Of a DNA stretch of 37,035 nt, positions 30,442-37,035 are shown in pieces. The translations under genes were made by a program, and so were the position numbers. The notes beneath the pieces were generated by a model. It saw only the letters and a program-made list of their open reading frames with translations, was not told the DNA's origin and searched no databases. Origin of the DNA: Bacteroidaceae bacterium (GTDB taxonomy: Bacteria; Bacteroidota; Bacteroidia; Bacteroidales; Bacteroidaceae); assembly GCA_017470525.1 (NCBI GenBank), contig JAFUYM010000069.1, positions 1-37,035 of the forward strand, written 5' to 3'. Each line of letters starts with the position of its first letter. Positions within the stretch are counted from its first letter, which is position 1.

Positions 30442-32594
30442 ACTTTTTGGTCGGCATACTTAGCAAGATAGACACCCTTCTGGGGATGGGAGACCCGGAT
30501 GCCGTTGAGCGTGTAGTAAGCAACGGGAACGGAGGAAACGGCGGCGTTAGCCTCGACTGCGGGGCTGCTGATGCCCGTCAGAATCTCGTTGATGCGGGGA
30601 CTCTGTTCCACACTCTTCAACTGATAATTGGCTTGCGATGAAGCAGATACGCATTTCACATTGAAGACAAACTTTACGATGGCGGTTGCACCGTCCTTCT
30701 TGTACTTCAGTGCCTGTGCAATGGTGTAGGTCTTGTCCACCGCGAGCGTTGCAGGCTTCTGTCCCACATTGAACGTGAGGGTAGAAGGCTGAAACTCGCT
30801 ATACACGTAACCGCTGCCGTAGTCGCTACGCGAGCCAGCAGAGTTGAACCAGTGGCCGTAGCCGTTGGCAGAACTGCCCTGATTGACGACGGCACCTGTC
30901 GTGGGGTTGACGGCGTAAAACTTCATCTTGCCTTCAGCAGGTTCCGCGCTGCTCCACGCACTGAGGCTGCTGCCCACGTTGGAGGGCATCATCTGAAAGG
31001 CGGTGCCAAGCACAGACAGCGCCTCGTTCTTCAGCGTGACAGGCACATAGGAGTGCTCTGTCGTATGGCGTGGCAACTCCACGTCGTAAGTGATGGTTGC
31101 ATCCGTCACGGGCAGGTTCGCGTCGATGAGAGGCGCACCGCCGATGTTCGTGTTGGTGAACTCCACCGTGTAGGGCCACTGGTCATCGTCGGTGATGTCC
31201 TCGTTCCACAGGTGCTGAACGTACTCCTTCGGTGCTGGCGACACCACGAAGTAGAGGCTCTCGGTGTTCTCAGGCACCACGGCAGACACCGTGACCGTCT
31301 TCTCGCCTGCCCCACCCTCGGCGCAATAGAGCGAATCCTCATAGAGATACTTGCGTGAGCCGTCCTTGAGCAGTGCCACGTAGCCGAGACGGAAACCGCG
31401 CTGGTTGTTATACTTGGTGTTGATGTTGTAGTAAGTCTTCTTAGTCGCAATCTTCGTCATGGCATCGCCGTTGAAGTACTCCAGAGGGTCGCCGTCGGCA
31501 ATGTTGGCGCGTTGCTTCAGCGAGGTGAAGCCGGTGGAGATGGTCGTGCCAGCCGCCGGCACATTCAGCGCGATGACGTTGAAGCCTGTGCTCTGCGGAC
31601 AACTGCTGAATGCCACCTGATATTTCGAGCCACCCAGCGACACGTAGTCGAAACTGTAGGGGTAGTTCTTCACCCAGGTCAGCCCCTCTTCCTTCAGCCC
31701 TTCCACGTCGAGGTCGATGGTTGCCATCTTCATGGCATACTCGAAGTACATCTTGTAGAGTTCGTTCACGTCAATCTTGAGCAGGCTCATCAGCACTTCG
31801 TTGGGGTCCAAGCCCTTGCCCGCATCGTGCTGCCAGAGGCTGCCCATGAAGTCGATGCCGTATTTCTCAGCCAGGTAGTAGTGCCACCAGTAGGACTGAT
31901 AGCGCATCCATTCGTGCGTCATGGCGTAGTTGGCGGTGCGGGGGAAGAAAGGTCTGCCATAGACCACCCAACTCTCCGTCCATCGCGGACCAGGGAAGGT
32001 CATGGCTGCCTGCCACTGTGCGGTCTGCTCCCAGAAGGAGGAGCCGTTGCCGATGGCGGTGCGGAAACCAGCATAGCCGCCGTGGTCGCAGAAACTCTGG
32101 TACTGGAAGGAGTGCCCGATTTCGTGACCGATGGTGTGTCCCACAGGCTTGCAGGTGCTGGGATTCACCCAGAGGGCACCAATCACGTTGTCGTAGCCCG
32201 AACCCGTGGCGAGCCACTCTTCCTGATGGAGCAGGCAGATGATCATCTTGTACTTGCTCACCTTCGAGGTGGCTTCGTTGCAGAACTTGAGTTTGTTCAC
32301 GTAGGTGTCGTAGAGGTAGTCTGCCTGTTTGAGCAGGTCGTCGATATCGACATAGTAGAAGTCGCTCTTCGACAGTTCGTTGGGAGCCTTGTTGCCGTAG
32401 CCCTTTTCCCAATAGACGATGAAGTTGTCGTTTTCCTTCGAGCGCGACTTCGAGTACTGTGCGGTGTTCTGCGGGTCGCTCTCCTTGTAGGTGCTGGGGT
32501 TGTTCTTCCATTCGTTGGGAATGTAGATGCTCTTCTGTGCGCTGGCGTTGATGGCTGCCAGTGCGACGATGGTTGTCAATAAAAGTTTTTTCAT
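30420..32594 (-). CDS. Secreted HEIGH-motif putative metalloprotease, DUF6055-like
   Basis: The 724-residue protein has a signal peptide (1-19, ending NASA). Residues 57-70 (NFIVYWEKGYGNKA) fit the DUF6055-type start. The motif GHEIGH (156-161) is an HExxH zinc site, and FWEQTAQW places a glutamate (Glu189) 28 residues later where gluzincin-type enzymes have their third ligand. Beta-rich C-terminal domains follow. The end (YTLNGIRVSHPQKGVYLAKY and a Lys-rich tail) is the Prevotella C-terminal sorting-type tail. ATG 32594 is chosen for the clean signal peptide; the reading to 32633 adds a polar N-terminus. Protease activity is predicted, not shown. An alternative is a catalytically changed glycan-binding relative. 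Confidence 0.82.
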   Translation of the reverse strand: MKKLLLTTIVALAAINASAQKSIYIPNEWKNNPSTYKESDPQNTAQYSKSRSKENDNFIVYWEKGYGNKAPNELSKSDFYYVDIDDLLKQADYLYDTYVNKLKFCNEATSKVSKYKMIICLLHQEEWLATGSGYDNVIGALWVNPSTCKPVGHTIGHEIGHSFQYQSFCDHGGYAGFRTAIGNGSSFWEQTAQWQAAMTFPGPRWTESWVVYGRPFFPRTANYAMTHEWMRYQSYWWHYYLAEKYGIDFMGSLWQHDAGKGLDPNEVLMSLLKIDVNELYKMYFEYAMKMATIDLDVEGLKEEGLTWVKNYPYSFDYVSLGGSKYQVAFSSCPQSTGFNVIALNVPAAGTTISTGFTSLKQRANIADGDPLEYFNGDAMTKIATKKTYYNINTKYNNQRGFRLGYVALLKDGSRKYLYEDSLYCAEGGAGEKTVTVSAVVPENTESLYFVVSPAPKEYVQHLWNEDITDDDQWPYTVEFTNTNIGGAPLIDANLPVTDATITYDVELPRHTTEHSYVPVTLKNEALSVLGTAFQMMPSNVGSSLSAWSSAEPAEGKMKFYAVNPTTGAVVNQGSSANGYGHWFNSAGSRSDYGSGYVYSEFQPSTLTFNVGQKPATLAVDKTYTIAQALKYKKDGATAIVKFVFNVKCVSASSQANYQLKSVEQSPRINEILTGISSPAVEANAAVSSVPVAYYTLNGIRVSHPQKGVYLAKYADQKVKKVLLK

Positions 32595-32630
32595 AAGTTT
32601 TTTGTTAGTGTTGATGTAAGTTTTCTGATG

Positions 32631-32661
32631 CAAAGGAACAACTTATTTTTCAAACAAGCAA
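32631..32661 (-). promoter_or_regulatory. Promoter of the DUF6055-like gene
   Basis: On the minus strand TTG (32659-32661), 20 bases, TTCCTTTG (32631-32638), one base off TAnnTTTG. The leader is about 30 bases. Confidence 0.55.
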
Positions 32662-32747
32662 GAGTTTCGATACGTTGTCATGCTCTTTTGGACTCGTTTT
32701 GTGGCTTTTGGATTTTTGGTGTATCGGAAAGCCATAAAACCGAATCA

Positions 32748-33083
32748 GTCATCAGGCGGTTCCTGGAAAGAAATTGGAAATAATTAGAATTTTAAGTTTC
32801 GGAAGTTCCTTTTTTTACCGCGAAGCGGCCTTTAGAAAAACAAGAAAAAACAAAATAAAACAAGAAAAAACAAGATACATTCTTCATCATGTTGACTATA
32901 TTACATAAATTGCTCACGCTCGACAAAACGAAAACGAGTTCTCGTTTAATCGCAATTTTCTTTTATGTTTTTTTATTTTTTCTTGTTTTTCTAAAGGCGC
33001 GAAGCGTAATAAACACTTCCGAAAACTTAAAATTCTAATTATTCCTATTTCCTTTCCCTAAAACCGCGAAGCAACCTGATGAC
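32748..33083. repeat. Element B copy 1: long imperfect inverted repeat
   Basis: The two halves of this 336-base stretch are complementary in blocks: GTCATCAGG with CCTGATGAC at the ends; AATTAGAATTTTAAG with CTTAAAATTCTAATT; CTTTCGGAAGT-like words; CGCGAAGCG; and CCTTTAGAAAAACAAG with its complement near 32985. The arms consist of A-tracts about 10 bases apart. The centre has ATTCTTCATCAT, also present in copy 2. It separates two same-strand secreted-protein genes. Confidence 0.8.
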
Positions 33084-33114
33084 CTTTTGGATTTGGGAAT
33101 CAATATATATACAT

Positions 33115-33146
33115 GAAAAAGGAGACTGGCATCACTGCCAATCTCC
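33115..33146 (-). terminator. Terminator of the DUF4859 gene
   Basis: On the minus strand GGAGATTGGCA, a 4-base loop and TGCCAGTCTCC form the stem, followed by five T. Confidence 0.88.
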
Positions 33147-33213
33147 TCACATGTGAAACATAATGCTTATGAAAAATAGTCGTTATGTGTGTGTGGTTTG
33201 GAAGGGTCCGTGA

Positions 33214-35871
33214 TTACTTCACGTACACCTTCTTGCCACCCTTGAGGTAAATGCCAGGTGCGGTTGGCTGAGCCACCTTCACGCCGGTGAGAGTGTACCA
33301 TGCGCTGTTCTGAGCCTTGGCTGCAGGAGTCTCGGCAATGCCTACTGCTACAGAACCTGGAGCACCGAGAACGACGGTGTAGAGAACGCGCTTGCCTTCG
33401 TATTCAAATGCGTAGCGGAGCGTGATCTTGTCGTCTGTGCCGAGTGCAACGTCGTCGAGCGTGAGGGTCACCACATATTCCTCAGAGAATGCTGCTTCCA
33501 CACCTGCTTCCACGTCTTCGTAGCCGTTGGCATTGAAGTACTGAACGTCGTCGCCAGGAGTCATTGTAGCCCAAACGCCTTGGCTCTTGCCGTAGTAAGC
33601 CTGAACGCCGCTGAGGAGGTCTTCGTCGATGCCGAGGGCTTCAGCAATCTTAGCCTTGTCGATGGTCACGTCGAAGAATTCACCGCTCTTCGTCTTGTCA
33701 ATCTTGTCTTCCTCGATGGCAACAGCCTCTTCGATGGTGCCGACGATTTCAGCCTGTGGAATGATTTCATCCACATAGACCACGTTCAGTTCATACTTGA
33801 TTGCCTTGTTGCTGGCTGTGTTCACCCAGTAGTAGGTAGCCACGAAGAAGTCGCCCACCTGACGCTGGCTTGGAATCTGGTCGAAGCCGAAGACACCGTC
33901 CTTCAAGATCCATTCGATACCGAATGAGTTAGTGCCCCATGAGCCAGCGAATGCTGTGTTCACGTATTCTGCACCGAGTTTCTCGCTTGGCATTGCCATC
34001 CAGAAGCCGCCGTCGAAGCCAGTGTTTGGAGCGTAGCCCGTGGAGCCTGTGAGTTCAGGATAAACCTTTGCAGTGGCAGGAGCCTTCAGACCGTAAACGG
34101 TGTAAGTGCCGTCGCCGATGAGTTCCTTAATCTTGTCGATGCCGAGGTCGAGTCGCATCTGTGCCTGACCTTCCTCGTCCATACTGCCGTAGTAACTGTC
34201 AGCAGGAATAATCTGCATGGTGATAGGCAGTGTAGCCACGATGTCGAACTGGCTGTCTGGGTTCACGCCTGGGTCTTCGTCCTCAATTTCCCATCCTTCC
34301 GGATAGATGGTGAAGTTCACGTTCACAGTGTAGTACTTGTCAGAGTACTTGTAGAGGAACTTGGTCTTGTAGAGGTAAGGCTCAGTGATTGCCTTGTCCT
34401 CATAGCCAGAAACCTTGCCGAGGAAGTAGCCGCCGTACTGACCGATGGCGAACTTGCCGTTTGGCAGGTCAGTGTAGTTGATATAGACAGGAGACTTATT
34501 GCTCCAAGTATCTACAAAGCCGTCTGCGTTGAAGTAAAAGCCGCCTTCACCTGTGGTGTGTTCTGTAGCCAGCACACCTTCAGAAGAGAATGCGTAGAAG
34601 TCAGTCAGTGCGCTTGCCTCGCAGCCGAGTTTCTCGAGCACCTCGTCCATGCCAACCGTGAATGCCTTGGTTGAGTAGTCGCCCATAGCATAGTTGTAAA
34701 CCTCGATGGTGGTTGAACCAGCCTCGGTGCACTGGTCGAATGGAACCTCCTCTGCTGGAGGCTCTGGTGCCTGTGCCTCAGTCACGTTCACCTGAACCTT
34801 GATTCTGGCAGCCTTGTCGCCCACGGTCAGATAAAGATATGTGTAGTCGGTGTCGCCAGCCTTCAGAACGCCTGGGAACTGACCCACTGAACCGATGGTG
34901 AGTTCGCCTTCTGCCAGCGCGAAGTCCTGCAGATAGTAAGTGTTGGCGCCTGTGTTCCAAGTCTTGGGAGCGTTGTATTCCAGCACCACGTCCTTGTCGG
35001 TAGCCTCGTCATAGTTGGAGTAGCGGCCAAACCATGCACCGCCGGCAGCGTCAGCAGGAAGTGCCAGCGTGTTGGTCCAGGAATATACGGTTGTCTCGTT
35101 GTCTTCGCCTTCGTTCAGTTTCTCCGACTGCACCACGCGGGTGAGGATGTAGTCAGACACTACGGGGTCCAAATCAGCCTGAGCCACGCCGAGTGCATCA
35201 TACACACCGTCGAGTGTGGCAGTGACAGCCGTGCCTTCATACTGACCGCCTTCCTCGAAGTCGATGGTCACGGTGTAGTCCTTCACGATGTTGAGTTTCG
35301 TGAGGTCGGTCTCAGGAGCAGAAAGCGTTGGTTCTGGAGCGGCAGCGATGTTCTGGGTCACCTCGAAGGACACTTCCTTCTCGCCGTTCACGAGATAGAC
35401 AGTGGTCTTCAGCACAGAAGCCTCATACTTCTTGGTGAAAGTTTTAGGCATCTGACCCACATACACGTTCACGCGGTCTTCGCCAGAGTCGTTGCCTTCG
35501 GCTGTGGCATCCTCAAATTCAATGCCCACGAACCAGGAAGCGCCGCCGTATTCGTGTGGCAGACCCTCGTCGTCCAACCAGAACTCGTTTTCGTTACCCG
35601 TGTACTGGTTTGTCTTGCCGTCGGCAGTCTTGACGTAGAAGGCACCCACGAATGGTTCCTCTGCCTTCGAAGCCGTAGCGATAAGTTCCTTCAGTGCAGC
35701 AGCGTCAGCCAGACCGAGGGCTGTAGCGATTTCGCCCGGAGCGAAAGACTGCTGTCCAGCCACCCAATTGTCTGTCGGGTCTGCATTGATGACAGCCTGA
35801 TACTGCGCCTTTACTGTCGTGCTCACCATCATCAGCATGAGCACCAAGAGAGAAGAGTAAATTTTTCTCAT
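33214..35871 (-). CDS. Secreted protein with five tandem DUF4859-like modules
   Basis: The 885-residue protein starts at ATG 35871, giving a clean signal peptide (about 1-23, ending TVKAQ). An upstream ATG at 35937 would begin in the promoter. About five modules of 120-170 residues follow. Each has an amphipathic helix ending A-L-G-(L/I/V) near its start and an F/Y-rich glycine-ended strand (for example EIATALGL, YDALGVAQ, LEKLGCEAS, DLGIDKIK, AEALGIDED), matching Bacteroidota DUF4859, whose role is unknown. The C-terminus (AWYTLTGVKVAQPTAPGIYL, then KKVYVK) is the same tail class as in the DUF6055-like neighbour. Surface binding to polysaccharide is inferred. The gene has its own promoter and terminator. 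Confidence 0.85.
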   Translation of the reverse strand: MRKIYSSLLVLMLMMVSTTVKAQYQAVINADPTDNWVAGQQSFAPGEIATALGLADAAALKELIATASKAEEPFVGAFYVKTADGKTNQYTGNENEFWLDDEGLPHEYGGASWFVGIEFEDATAEGNDSGEDRVNVYVGQMPKTFTKKYEASVLKTTVYLVNGEKEVSFEVTQNIAAAPEPTLSAPETDLTKLNIVKDYTVTIDFEEGGQYEGTAVTATLDGVYDALGVAQADLDPVVSDYILTRVVQSEKLNEGEDNETTVYSWTNTLALPADAAGGAWFGRYSNYDEATDKDVVLEYNAPKTWNTGANTYYLQDFALAEGELTIGSVGQFPGVLKAGDTDYTYLYLTVGDKAARIKVQVNVTEAQAPEPPAEEVPFDQCTEAGSTTIEVYNYAMGDYSTKAFTVGMDEVLEKLGCEASALTDFYAFSSEGVLATEHTTGEGGFYFNADGFVDTWSNKSPVYINYTDLPNGKFAIGQYGGYFLGKVSGYEDKAITEPYLYKTKFLYKYSDKYYTVNVNFTIYPEGWEIEDEDPGVNPDSQFDIVATLPITMQIIPADSYYGSMDEEGQAQMRLDLGIDKIKELIGDGTYTVYGLKAPATAKVYPELTGSTGYAPNTGFDGGFWMAMPSEKLGAEYVNTAFAGSWGTNSFGIEWILKDGVFGFDQIPSQRQVGDFFVATYYWVNTASNKAIKYELNVVYVDEIIPQAEIVGTIEEAVAIEEDKIDKTKSGEFFDVTIDKAKIAEALGIDEDLLSGVQAYYGKSQGVWATMTPGDDVQYFNANGYEDVEAGVEAAFSEEYVVTLTLDDVALGTDDKITLRYAFEYEGKRVLYTVVLGAPGSVAVGIAETPAAKAQNSAWYTLTGVKVAQPTAPGIYLKGGKKVYVK

Positions 35872-35934
35872 AATAGTAATAATAGCTAAATAGTTAATAA
35901 TTGTGGTTAATAATTTTTTGATTGATTTCGCTGG

Positions 35935-35965
35935 CAAAGTTCACGCTTTCTTTTGAAAAAAGCAA
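35935..35965 (-). promoter_or_regulatory. Promoter of the DUF4859 gene
   Basis: On the minus strand TTG (35963-35965), 20 bases, GAACTTTG (35935-35942), one base off consensus. Confidence 0.6.
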
Positions 35966-36144
35966 GCATTTCCGTCGTGTTTTTTTTGACAATGGAATAT
36001 TTTACCCTCTTTTTAGACAATATTTGCATTTCGTGGTGCGCAATGCTGATGAGGAAAGGGCATCGGGAGAGTACAAAAATGGTATAAACGGAGGGTGAAA
36101 AAGGCGAAAATGAGGGGCAGACGTAAAAAATACGGCAGAAAATA

Positions 36145-36174
36145 TTGTCTAATGAAGAATAATTCGTAACTTTG
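36145..36174 (+). promoter_or_regulatory. Orphan promoter
   Basis: TTG (36145-36147), 19 bases, TAACTTTG (36167-36174): a full consensus match on the plus strand with no protein gene downstream. Confidence 0.8.
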
Positions 36175-36180
36175 CACCCG

Positions 36181-36298
36181 TCGGATGTGATCATGCGGCT
36201 GAGTCTGCACACAGAAGACAAGTAAGTTTTTCATTAATATAGCTAATCTAACAAATTCAGGAACGACACTGCGGGATGCAGCGTCGTTTTCGTTTTTT
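36181..36298 (+). ncRNA. Candidate small RNA of about 115 bases
   Basis: The predicted start is 7 bases after the orphan promoter. The end is an intrinsic terminator: AACGACACTGC (36262-36272) pairs with GCAGCGTCGTT (36278-36288) with one mismatch, then TTCGTTTTTT. A 10-codon frame (36193-36225, MRLSLHTEDK) lies within and could be a leader peptide. Beyond the terminator element A copy 5 lies in the opposite orientation, so this is not the leader of a visible gene. No known RNA family is recognised. Confidence 0.6.
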
Positions 36299-36321
36299 AT
36301 GCTTCTCACAGGAATTGGTGA

Positions 36322-36674
36322 TTATCGCCTTCGGCGGACGAAAGAAAGACCTGTTTTTCTCTATTTTTATTGTTTTTATCTATTTTTTTCTGTTTTTTCT
36401 TCGTCCGCCGAAGGCGACAACCACACACCAATAGGACAAAATTATCCTTCCTCAAAAAGAAATGGCACAAGATGTGATGAAAAAGCTGATTCCGCATGTT
36501 TTCCTCAAAAAGCATGTAATTGTTTTTAATGATAGATGCTTGCAGAAAAACGGGCACTCAGCGTGAAATGACAGGCGCTGGGTGCCCGTAATTTTATGCG
36601 CTGAGTGCGCCAAATCATACGCGCTGGGTGCGCCTATAGGAGAATATTGACATCGGCGATTCTATCCCGAACTG
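36322..36674 (-). repeat. Element A copy 5
   Basis: The minus-strand copy begins near CAGTTCGGGA (36674, reverse strand). It has three 23-bp units and the hairpin (36545-36589), the conserved AT-rich stretch and a compact long inverted repeat (36322-36420). Its gene-proximal end faces the minus-strand gene that enters from the right edge, consistent with the polarity of the other copies. Confidence 0.87.
36545..36589 (-). terminator. Element A5 terminator hairpin
   Basis: Minus strand ACGGGCACCCAGCGC, a 10-base loop, ACGCTGAGTGCCCG, then five T. Two mismatches weaken the stem. The changed 3' arm pairs better with the middle 23-bp unit, which has CACTCAGCG. Confidence 0.65.
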
Positions 36675-36777
36675 ACGTATCTTTGTTTCTCAAAAAAAAT
36701 CTTTGTTGAAGATATAGAATATTTTTGTTCACCTACTTATTATACAATTCAACTTTCGGAAGTTCTTCTTAACGCTT

Positions 36778-36915
36778 CGCGTCTTTAGAAAAACCATAAA
36801 AAACCAAAGAAAACCTCAAAAAACCAATATTCTTCATCATTATTAAAGAACTTGATTAACCGAATATTGTTTTTTATGGTTTTTTATGGTTTTTTATGGT
36901 TTTTCAAAGACCGCG
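36778..36915. repeat. Element B copy 2: inverted repeat with 10-bp periodic arms
   Basis: CGCGTCTTTAGAAAAACCAT at the left is complementary to the block ending GACCGCG at 36915. The right arm has three exact 10-base units TTTTTATGGT (36871-36900). The centre has ATTCTTCATCAT as in copy 1, and CTTTCGGAAGTT lies just outside (about 36752). Confidence 0.8.
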
Positions 36916-36953
36916 TAACTATTCAGCGATTAGCCATATTGCCCTATCCTCGC

Positions 36954-37034
36954 TTAAAATAAAGCGTGGATAGCTGCGTAAGTTGAGTTGTTGTGCTTCT
37001 TGGCCGTCTCAACGATTGATAGCAGGTCGAGGAA
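36954..37034 (-). CDS. C-terminal fragment of a gene running off the right edge, possibly transposase
   Basis: An open minus-strand frame enters from the window edge and ends with TAA at 36954-36956. Its last 26 residues include LLSIVETAKKH and STYAAIHALF. The ETAK-like helix near the C-terminus recalls IS66-family transposases, but 26 residues are too few to be sure. No terminal inverted repeat of an insertion sequence is identified. Confidence 0.5.
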   Translation of the reverse strand, partial: FLDLLSIVETAKKHNNSTYAAIHALF

Positions 37035-37035
37035 G

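Noticed and set aside
31512-32582. A 356-codon plus-strand frame over the DUF6055-like gene.
   Set aside because: His/Val/Glu-rich shadow product with no family; the opposite strand has signal peptide, zinc motif and C-terminal tail.
36678-36685. TATCTTTG at the right of element A copy 5, a possible second orphan promoter.
   Set aside because: The nearest TTG is 28 bases away, and neither a gene nor a clean terminator follows.
1-37035. tRNA, rRNA and complete insertion sequences.
   Set aside because: None could be recognised; only a short transposase-like C-terminus at the right edge was seen.

Overview
The window looks like chromosomal DNA of a Bacteroidales bacterium, most like Prevotellaceae. 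The basis is: promoters of the Bacteroidota type (TTG, about 20 bp, then TAnnTTTG) in front of most transcription units, weak Shine-Dalgarno sites, lipoproteins with an acidic stretch after the lipobox cysteine, DUF4421, LruC/DUF4842, DUF6055-like and DUF4859 families, and secreted proteins with Prevotella-type C-terminal tails. Genes are moderately GC-rich and intergenic DNA is strikingly AT-rich and full of inverted repeats. The species is inferred, not proven.

Layout. 1-1485: minus-strand pair DUF1232 protein then purN, preceded at the left edge by a copy of a composite repeat (element A). 1486-6316: a perfect 40-bp inverted repeat, then a 1423-residue secreted multi-module protein. 6442-6849: element A. 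6963-10377: minus-strand genes parA, a small ribbon-helix-helix-like partner, a DUF4421 protein with a Lys/Thr/Ala tail, and a nitroreductase; the parA leader carries six 23-24 bp repeats. 11053-14828: three tandem family-2 glycosyltransferase paralogs, each with its own promoter; two have upstream ORFs whose stop overlaps the start codon (TAATG), and the third takes its stop codon and terminator from element A. 15448-25651: three tandem LruC-type surface lipoproteins with exchanged carbohydrate-binding-like modules. 25711-30104: a sodium/calcium exchanger, a degenerate element A, rmuC and a MORN-repeat protein. 30420-35871: two minus-strand secreted proteins, one with an HEIGH metalloprotease motif and one with five DUF4859 modules. 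35872-37035: an orphan promoter plus terminator (candidate small RNA), element A, a second long inverted repeat, and the C-terminus of a gene that runs off the window.

The gene set is mainly cell-surface biology: secreted and lipid-anchored proteins with sugar-binding-like modules beside glycosyltransferases that could decorate surface glycans. No polymerase, flippase or sugar-nucleotide genes are present, so a shared pathway is a hypothesis.

The strongest candidate for something undescribed is element A. It has five copies here (one truncated by the window, one degenerate), each 3' of a gene and in that gene's orientation. Each has three 23-bp units ending in an intrinsic terminator whose stem shows base-pair covariation. 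The three full copies follow this with a long inverted repeat of A-tract-rich arms bearing a UUCG hairpin; the window cuts one arm in the first copy and the degenerate copy lacks the repeat. The parA leader repeats and the coupled upstream ORFs of the glycosyltransferases come next.
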